From positions 558,001-622,000 of the forward strand of contig NC_087092.1 in assembly GCF_963855985.1 (NCBI RefSeq): a stretch of 64,000 bases of DNA. The letters are read 5' to 3'. A program made the translations under genes and the position numbers. Origin of the DNA: Ostrinia nubilalis (taxonomy: Eukaryota; Arthropoda; Insecta; Lepidoptera; Crambidae). Below are positions 56,607 to 64,000 of this stretch, piece after piece (the first letter of the stretch is position 1; each line of letters opens with the position of its first letter). The notes beneath the pieces are model-generated. The model did no database searches and had not been told where the DNA came from. It saw only the letters and a program-made list of their open reading frames with translations.

Positions 56607-56934
56607 TTTTCAGTTTTATGCATTCAAAGAATTTACGATTTTACAAAATGCACTTCTACCACACGTCCATCCAACACGTCTTTTACAGATTAAAAAAAAT
56701 ATATGTCAAAAATCAAGTTCTTTTTGTTGGTTGTGTTGCCAGTGCTATAAAATATTATCACTCAGTATTTATATGTGACTTTTAAAATACTATGCTCGTA
56801 CAACACTATTTACGAATACATTCGTTCATTCATTCACTCACTGTTGCATGGTCACTGTCAGTGTCAAAATATAATATTTGTTTACTTACTTTTTCGGAAT
56901 TTCAATTCGAATTATTTTAATGTAATTTTATAAA
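56607..56934. promoter_or_regulatory. Shared divergent promoter of GCN1 and SNRNP48
   Basis: Only 328 bp separate the GCN1 start codon (minus strand) from the SNRNP48 start codon (plus strand). The interval must contain both 5' UTRs and both core promoters. I see no TATA box I would defend and no repeat insertion, in contrast to the repeat-filled introns. A CATTCATTCA-like short repeat lies near 56827. Bidirectional promoter is an inference from spacing. Confidence 0.6.
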
Positions 56935-59404
56935 ATGGAAACTAGAAAAGCGGAATTATTACAGTTACAGTCACATATCGCCGAGTTTGATACAGAACTT
57001 ACTGAGATATTGCAGCATTTGCAGTGGGATAGAAAGAATTTGGTTGAGGTTATATTTTGTTTTTGTATTTATATAAAATTATTGTTTAAAGCTTTATAAA
57101 TAAAATTGAGGTATATAAATATTTGATAGACTTCTCTTTTTGTTATTTTGTATTTTTATAAATTGCAGGACTGTCCGAAGGTTGTTTGTAAATATAATGT
57201 CAATCATAAAATACCACAAGAAAGTAAGGAAAGCCACGAAGCGCAATGTCGTCTAGCTCATAATGGTTACTCAAAAGAAGATAAAATGCTTCCAGACCCA
57301 CTTGATCAAAATGCCAAAACACTTGTTCGATTAAGTAAGTACCTAGCTCTGTGATTTAGTTACCTGTTTTATCAAAAATCTTATCTTCCCCTTAGCAAAC
57401 TTTACATTGATTTCATCTGTCATGTGAATGTTTCTTTTTTCAGATAACTATAATATCCAACAAATTATTAACCAAGCAGTAAATACGGACCCATCATTCA
57501 AAAAAGGTAATAAAAGTTCCTGCAGCAAAGCTGAATATTATTGGAGATTGGTTTTAATTCTTCTTCATTTTGCAGCTTACGTTGTTGTTACATTTGATGC
57601 AAGCAGCCGGTATCCTTTTAATAATTTAATCCCTCACACACTATTGTTAGCCCAAATTATTTAAACTTAAATGGTAAAAAGTGGGGTTGGAGTCTCACAT
57701 TAGTAATTTCACTGATATGATCTTTGCTTTTACAAATAATACAATAATTTTCCTTAACCCAAGGAACAGACAATGTAGAAATAGAGCCTCAGACACTGGA
57801 CCGACTGCAGTCCACGTACATGGGTGATGAGCGGCGAGCTATCAACGATGCTGTGGTGCAAGCGGCCCCATTCTGCCATGACCTTTCTGATTTGGCCTTA
57901 CTCAGGTAAACAAAGTAAAGTAATATTAGTCCAATCAGAATTTTTGCATGTGTAAGATGAGCTTGCAAATTATGAAGTCCTATTTTCGAACCTTTAACAG
58001 TTTTGCATGTTGCATTTAATTTTCATAGTTTTATTTTTAATTACAGCTTTATATTGTCTTGCTTGTAACATAAATATTTACAATCACAGTTTTTGACAAG
58101 ACAAGACCGTTTATGACAAGTTTAAGTTTGGTTTTAATTAATTAATACTGGTCAGGGTCTCCAAAAACTTCCATGGGTAACTTGATTTCAGTGAGCCAGG
58201 CGCAGAAGATACAAGCAAGAAGCAGAAGTCCCGAGTGGAGATCCTGGCCGAGCTGCGCGACATGAAGCGCCGGCGCACCAAGTACCGCGTGGCCGCCAAG
58301 ACCACCAACTACTCCGACGTGCTCCGCGACGTCATCAAGACGCAGGTACGTTGCTACAAGGGTTTTAATAGCTGTTGAAACATCCGGATCCAAATTGAAT
58401 TAACACATAATTTTGTAATTGTTTGTCTAAAAATTTCAACCTTTAAATGATCACATGAAATTAATTTATTGAAATGTAACTCTTAACGCTTAAAATTAAT
58501 TTATGCAATACAAATGGCTATTCATTTAAAATAAAATACGGTAAATGCCTCTTTTTTTGGCAACCTGAAATGCTTTTTGATAGATCTTGCTAAACGTTGC
58601 GTTCAGTGAGTGGCATCTGCTGATATGTTTGTTTTAAAATTAGTAAAAAAATTTTTCCAGATGGAAGTGTATTCACATGTAAAGGTGGAAAAACCGGATG
58701 CAATTTCCTCAAATGAAAAGCCGCGAGATGATAAAAGAAATGAACAAAACAGGTCTTTTAGAATGGACTCAGTCAGAGCTAGTGAGCAAAATAAAAATGA
58801 TCATAAAAAGCATAACAGAGAACAATCTCGAAGCAGATATAATGAAGATAGACCTTCTACTTCGAAAAAGACTGAATATGATGAAGTAGATTCTATTAGT
58901 AAATACAGAAGTCATAGTGATAGAAAGTATAATGATGGTATGGAAGAAAGAGATAGATATTTAAATAAAGATCGAAGCAGGTACGACGACCGATACGATA
59001 TAAAAGTTGAAGACCAAAGGGAAAATCGAAGTCGTAAAAGATATCATGAAGATAGTGAAAGGTCTGCAGATACTTCGAAGAACGAGTATAAAAAAAGTAG
59101 TACAGATAAATACAGAAGTGAACAATATTCTTCAAGTAGAGAGCACAAGAAGGAACGCCATAGTCACAGAAGCGGCAGACGTTCTCCTAGTAGAGAACAC
59201 AGGGAAGAAAAGCAATATAATCACAGAAGTGACCGTTATTATTCTAGTAGAGACCAAAAAGAAGAAAAAAAGAGACACAGAAGTGAACGACAGTCTTCTA
59301 ATAGAGAACTAAAAGAAGAACAATACGAATTGAAGAGCTATTATGCAAGTTACGAATATGAATCTGTGAAAGATAAGAAAAAGTATTCTGAACACAGAAA
59401 ATAA
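56935..59404 (+). CDS. SNRNP48: SNRNP48, U11/U12 small nuclear ribonucleoprotein 48 kDa protein
   Basis: Nuclear protein of the minor-spliceosome U11/U12 di-snRNP; in humans it contacts U12-type 5' splice sites. Exons: 56935-57048, 57169-57334, 57444-57506 (or to 57478, see the U12 entry), 57770-57905, 58192-58345, 58661-59404, about 458 residues versus about 339 in human. Residues 45-65 form the diagnostic CHHC zinc finger, C-x5-H-x9-H-x3-C (C45, H51, H61, C65), followed by CRLAHNGYSKED (human CRLRKMGYTKEE). Exon 5 has VEILAELRDMKRRRTKYRV and YSDVLRDVI (human LEILAEVRDYKRRRQSYRA, YTEVIRDVI). The last exon codes an R/S/K/E-rich tail. Stop TAA at 59402-59404. Confidence 0.93.
57576..57769 (+). 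promoter_or_regulatory. U12-type intron signals and optional 34-nt exon inside SNRNP48
   Basis: At 57610 the sequence GTATCCTTTT matches the U12-type 5' splice-site consensus. TTCCTTAAC at 57750-57758 matches the U12 branch-site consensus, with the branch A 12 nt before the AG at 57768-57769, the usual distance. Upstream, TTCATTTTGCAG ends at 57575, defining a 34-nt exon (57576-57609). If exon 3 ends at 57506, including this exon shifts the frame and meets a TGA in the next exon. If exon 3 ends at an alternative donor (57478, GCA|GTAAAT), the 34-nt exon is in frame. Which is used cannot be settled from sequence. Confidence 0.7.
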
Positions 59405-59410
59405 CTGGGT

Positions 59411-59439
59411 AATAAACATATTTATTATTTTATAATAAA
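59411..59439 (+). terminator. SNRNP48 polyadenylation signals
   Basis: AATAAA occurs at 59411-59416 and again at 59434-59439, the second followed by a T-rich stretch. The second, 30 bp after the stop codon, is the likelier signal, so the 3' UTR is very short. Confidence 0.6.
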
Positions 59440-62400
59440 GTTTTTTTTTATTTAATCTTCGTTTAATTTAAAATCCTTTCCTTTTGTAATTTATTTACCT
59501 ATATCAGACGAAGTTGAGTTTGTGGTCTCGTATTTTGTATTAAACATGATTTTATTATAAAAAAATGCTACAAAGAGAAAGTTTAATATAAAAATGTTTG
59601 CCTACTTACACAATAAATAATTTGAAGTAGAAATTAGTATTAGTTATGTACTTTTAGCAGCGTATTTTTTGTGAGTAGCGGTCGTTGGCTTGTTGTATTC
59701 ATTCCCAGGTGAATACACTACTATTTTGAACAAATTCTAAATTCACGCAACGGTTCAGTTGTATTCTGCGAAGCCATAACGCGCAGAATGTGCGCGGGCG
59801 CTGTGAAGATTAACATCTTACGCTATAATTTATGATGGTGTACTTGATATACATACCTATTTCATTGTGCTTCGTCATATTAACTGGTATCAAAATACTC
59901 GTAATAATATTCATACTCTATTGTTATTTACCAGTATAAGCTTCAATGTAACTCTAATATATTGAACAAAATAAATTATTATTTATATTTGTTTAACACT
60001 TGAGTATAGGTAGGTATCTATTATTAAATCAATTTATAGCTCGTCACTTCTTATTACAAAAAGATCAAACAGAAGTAGTAGGCGGTGCTCGTTTCAATAG
60101 TGATTCTTTCTATAATGTTAATGTCCCTCTTAACTTGATAGTAAGTCTAGCCTATTTCATGTCCAGTACACATGTTGTAGCTACAACACTACTCAGTAAA
60201 AAGCCGATGGACTGAACAGACAGGCAGAAGTGAATGTAATTTACAAGTGATTAATTTTTCAATAGACACGGTATACTAAAACATCTTGCGCTGACATCGC
60301 CGCGAAAGTTACAGTAGCGATCACCGCTACCATCAGTCTATGCGCCCGCGCAGCTAGAAATGGAAAACGACTTATCTACACGATCTAAGGAAAGTTGCGT
60401 TTTTATGGTTTTTCTTACTGAAGAGCTCTTCCGAGCCATCATGGGGTGATTGTTCGATAAATGAGACATTATGACATGAAGTTTATTACCCCGGTACTTA
60501 CTCTCTAAATACCTACATAGTAGGTACCTATTGTCTATTACACTGCGGAACAAAAAAAATAAAAAAATCTGCGGCATCTATTTTGTTAATGGATTTTGTA
60601 AATACTTGTATTAGACATAAATGGTGTGCATTTACTTTCTTTGGATTGACTCTGGTTCTTGAGATAAACGAGACACAAGAAATCAATGAAAAAAATTAAA
60701 CGACCCTCCCTAAACTTATATTAATTTGATTATACCCACTAAGTTTTATTTTCTACTCATGTATTAGTGTAGTTGTAGTTACAACAATTTAGTAATCAGC
60801 TACTAGACCTTGAAATTAACAGTTTGTGTCTTTTAAATTAATTTTTAAAGAGCTTTTTTGTCTCAAAAATATGAGTTCATTATGAAAACCTTGCGTTTAC
60901 AATCCCAACAGTTTTTGTTAATCTGTGGCTTCTAAACTTACAAAAGCAAAGAAATAAGATCACGGAGGTAGTGATAAAAACCTACCAAGCACACTGTCTT
61001 ATAAAACTTCCATAAAATAATAAATATTGGGGGTCCAATATCGTCTGCAAGACTCCTGAAGACTCTTTGCCATACTGGAGTCAAGCTGGACGTAAAAGAC
61101 TTCAATTTGGAAAGCCAAAGATATGAACTGAGCTTTCTAATCACTAAAATGATCAAAAGTCAGCCAAATTAAAGTCATTTACGTCCTGAAACGTCCGTTT
61201 GAATACGGAAAAAATAAATTCGATTGACCGCAAATCCGTACTCTTATTAAGACACTGTATTTGTAAACCACATAACACAAATTGAATCTGAAGCATGGCT
61301 AAGCTTTGTCTTAGTAATCAAACAATATTTGGGGAGTCATAGAGCACCAGACTTTTCAAAATTGGTTGTTTGAAAAATTTAACACATAAGGATCTAATTT
61401 GAGTATTTTTTTTTTTTAACAATAGCCATTTGGACACGTTCTCCCATAATCTGGGTGATTACAGTGAGGAATAAGCAGAACGGTTCTACCAGAACATCAG
61501 GATAGTGGAAGAATGATATCTACGGTCAATGGGACCGCCAGATGATGGCTGATTACTGTTGCCATAATTATGGAATTTTCCTGACCAAAACCATAACATA
61601 AAAGCTTACAGAAAAAGCTTTTTGTAGTTTTTTTTCTATTATTTGACGAAAAGCAAATATATTTTTAATTTTTATATCGTTCTTAAATAGGATCTTAGTG
61701 TAAATATTTTTTTTTATACAGATTGGTATTTTTATTTTGGTTTTTTTCATAAAAATAGTTAATAGTATTTATCTCAAGATCTAGAGTCAATTTGACAAAT
61801 CTAATATTTTTCTAGTATTCAGCACACTAGTCGCATACAGAATTGACTCTAAACTACCATGCCGCAAAATGACTGTTCCCCAGTGTTATTACTACGATCT
61901 TTATTTACTTATAGAAAAATTTTGCTATATTGTTAGAAAAGCCTGGTAGAATAGCTGTATTAAAAAAACTAATTAACTTAGTAAAAACTACATTCCTCTG
62001 CAGCCTACGAATAAGTAAGACGCCTAAGCACAGAATAATAATAATAGCCTAACTATCAAATTGTTTTCACTTTCTTTTCCGAGAAAAACGATAGCAATTT
62101 ATATTTCGGCCATTTTTTCTTTTCTAAATCAACTTACAGTCTTCCATAGTTACAACAAAAGTAGGTTTCCAGTAGACGCCACGTGTTTACCTAGCAGAAA
62201 TAAGTGTTGCTAATTAAAAAATGAGCACTTGTTAAAATGCGTGTGCGCTGGAAACCGACTTGAGCACCCCACTGCCCGCGTCGAGCTTGTGCCTGTTCCG
62301 CTAACTTTATATCTTAATTACCTTTTTATCTGTCTCTATCAAAGCAGAATTCATAAAAAGTCAGCGTTTTGCGGAATAGACAACACTAAAACAACATTTC

Positions 62401-64000
62401 GGAGTACCTCTACTCTAGGTACTTCGTATTTTATATTAATAGCAAGTCCTTGAGGGAGGCCTTTGTCCAGCTGTGGACTTGTGGACGTCATTTGGCTGAA
62501 ACGCCATTAGCTTAAACTCAGTAAGTATTACCTTTGTATCATATAGGTAGCGCACTTAATGTAAAGATGTAATCAATACATAATGTAGCGCATTTACATA
62601 GTAATATCGTTGATTCCGTCGGATGAGAACGTCCGGCTGTCGTTGTTTTGACAAAGCGTTTTCTAATGCTAATCCTGCAATTGTAATTGCAGAAGTCGGA
62701 ATGAATGACACCCAACGTCGGTTTGATTTGCTATTACAGATGTTAATGTATGAAAAAATATTAGTTTGCAACGATTACGTGTGTATCCCGAACGTGTTCT
62801 GTTACGGGTGGATGAAATGAAGATCCATGCAGTTTCTTCTGCGAACAAGGTTAGACATTTAACTACCTACGAGCTACGAGTATGATGATGTGATTATGAT
62901 TTTGACTTTCTATAAAAATGCTAATGATAAGGTTTTCCAAATCTACGTAGGATTAAATGTTGCTTTTAATCTAGATAACTAAAATTGAGTTTTCAAAAAG
63001 TTCGTCCAATTTCTTCCAATTTTATGATAAGATTATAGAGTCATTGTTTAATTTGTAAAGTCGTATTCTCTCACATTTTTCAAAATACACACTCACGTCT
63101 TGATATCATGCTTCCTAAATATTCTTAATTTTTAAGCACCATTATGGATTCGAATCTAAAAATTAATATGATTGAGATCGTTCTCAAGTCTCAACGCAGA
63201 CAACGCATAGTTTAGCCATGCGTAAAAAAGAAACTAATGAAGCCATAATTTCTCCGGCAGCATCTGATAATGGCGTACGTTACGATACGCGAGTGTATGA
63301 AATATTTCCATGAACATCACACGTTCAACTGCACACTGCGAATTCATGTGGTTTAAGTGATGGCTACATACATATTATGTCCGAAAGAAAAAGAAAATTT
63401 CGTATTCGTATTATACGAAATTTCCGCGTTATATCAAGGTTACTAGCTCTAGCCAGTAATAGTAAGTAGGTGTTTGTTAGCCAGCGAGTTCTTACCCCAA
63501 CATCCGCAAGTGTGATTCAAAGGCAACAATGAGTCGTGGTCCAATTTCACGGCCAGTGGCCACCACTTTTATTTTATTTTACAGACCAGCGATACCTACT
63601 TATAGCCGTCATATCGATGATTCTTGTTACTGTCCCCGAAATAGGTACCAGTCTACATTTTGAGAATAAACATTTTGCAATTACAAAAAAGGAAACGATT
63701 CAAATCCTAATACTTTTTTAATGAAAAAATATAAAATACTTTTCAAATACCATTTTTGTAGTCTCGATCTCCGTTTCTATTTTACGTATTTTTGTGGAAC
63801 GCTAGGCGCAAAATTAGTTACGCATAACGACGGTAGCAAAAAATATTTTCATTCAATAGACCTAAGGTATTGTATTTTTAGCATTGCATAGCGTGGCGAA
63901 TATCTGCCAGATTATCGTGACAATTTACGAGAATGAAACCGGCTCGGCATTGTTGTGGCCTAACTCTGAAGAGAGCGAAAGGGAAGAAAAAGCGCCGAAG
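59440..64000. other. Region beyond SNRNP48: no gene supported
   Basis: About 4.5 kb, AT-rich, with only short open frames (71-74 codons at most), none recognised. One LINE end is at 62450-62505. The last about 125 bases have one frame open to the window edge (from about 63878), which could be the start of a neighbouring gene's exon but is short enough to be chance. Confidence 0.5.

Noticed and set aside
62623..62820. 65-codon plus-strand frame (MRTSGCRCFDKAFSNAN...)
   Set aside because: Looks protein-like at a glance, but it has no homology I recognise, no splice context and no neighbouring exons.

Overview
This is an animal nuclear window, almost certainly from a moth or butterfly (Lepidoptera). 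Genes are split by many GT-AG introns and the introns are AT-rich. The interspersed repeats (TAA-targeting R4/Dong-type LINE, reverse-transcriptase tails carrying an [23 protein letters not shown] peptide, tRNA-headed SINEs, small Helitrons, many fold-back MITEs) are ones I associate with lepidopteran genomes. The species cannot be named from the sequence alone.

Two host genes lie head to head. The minus-strand gene fills about 56.4 kb (stop at 167, start codon at 56606). It is GCN1, the ribosome-associated HEAT-repeat protein that activates the eIF2-alpha kinase GCN2. I could assign 44 coding exons whose phases all agree. They sum to 8097 nt, or 2698 residues plus stop, very close to the length I recall for human GCN1 (about 2670). 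The plus-strand gene starts 328 bp away, at 56935. It is SNRNP48, the U11/U12 snRNP 48-kDa protein, with a CHHC zinc finger and a long charged C-terminus. It carries U12-type splice signals in its own third intron.

The most striking structure is in GCN1. Nine of the 44 exons are followed by tandem arrays of their own 3' part plus splice donor plus a few to about 60 intron bases. These are exons 7, 16, 20, 21, 28, 34, 35, 37 and 41, with 2 to 15 copies and units of 115 to 260 bp. All nine arrays lie on the donor side and none on the acceptor side. The usual unit length is not a multiple of three in any of them. Only the 5'-most copy is joined to a real acceptor and keeps the frame, so the other copies should behave as intron carrying decoy donors.

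Layout along the plus strand: 1-166 GCN1 3' UTR; 167-4861 exons 44-38 with short introns, MITEs and a LINE tail; 4862-8731 an intron holding a nested TA-flanked element; 8732-13295 exons 37-34 with four arrays; 13296-19000 an intron with Helitrons and a 1.15-kb fold-back; 19001-34286 exons 33-19 with arrays and MITEs; 34287-43620 a 9.3-kb intron holding SINEs and a complete Dong-like retrotransposon with a 1418-codon open frame; 43621-56606 exons 18-1; 56607-56934 shared promoter; 56935-59440 SNRNP48; 59441-64000 no gene I can support.

Functionally, GCN1 belongs to translation-stress signalling and SNRNP48 to the minor spliceosome. Their pairing looks like shared promoter use rather than a pathway.
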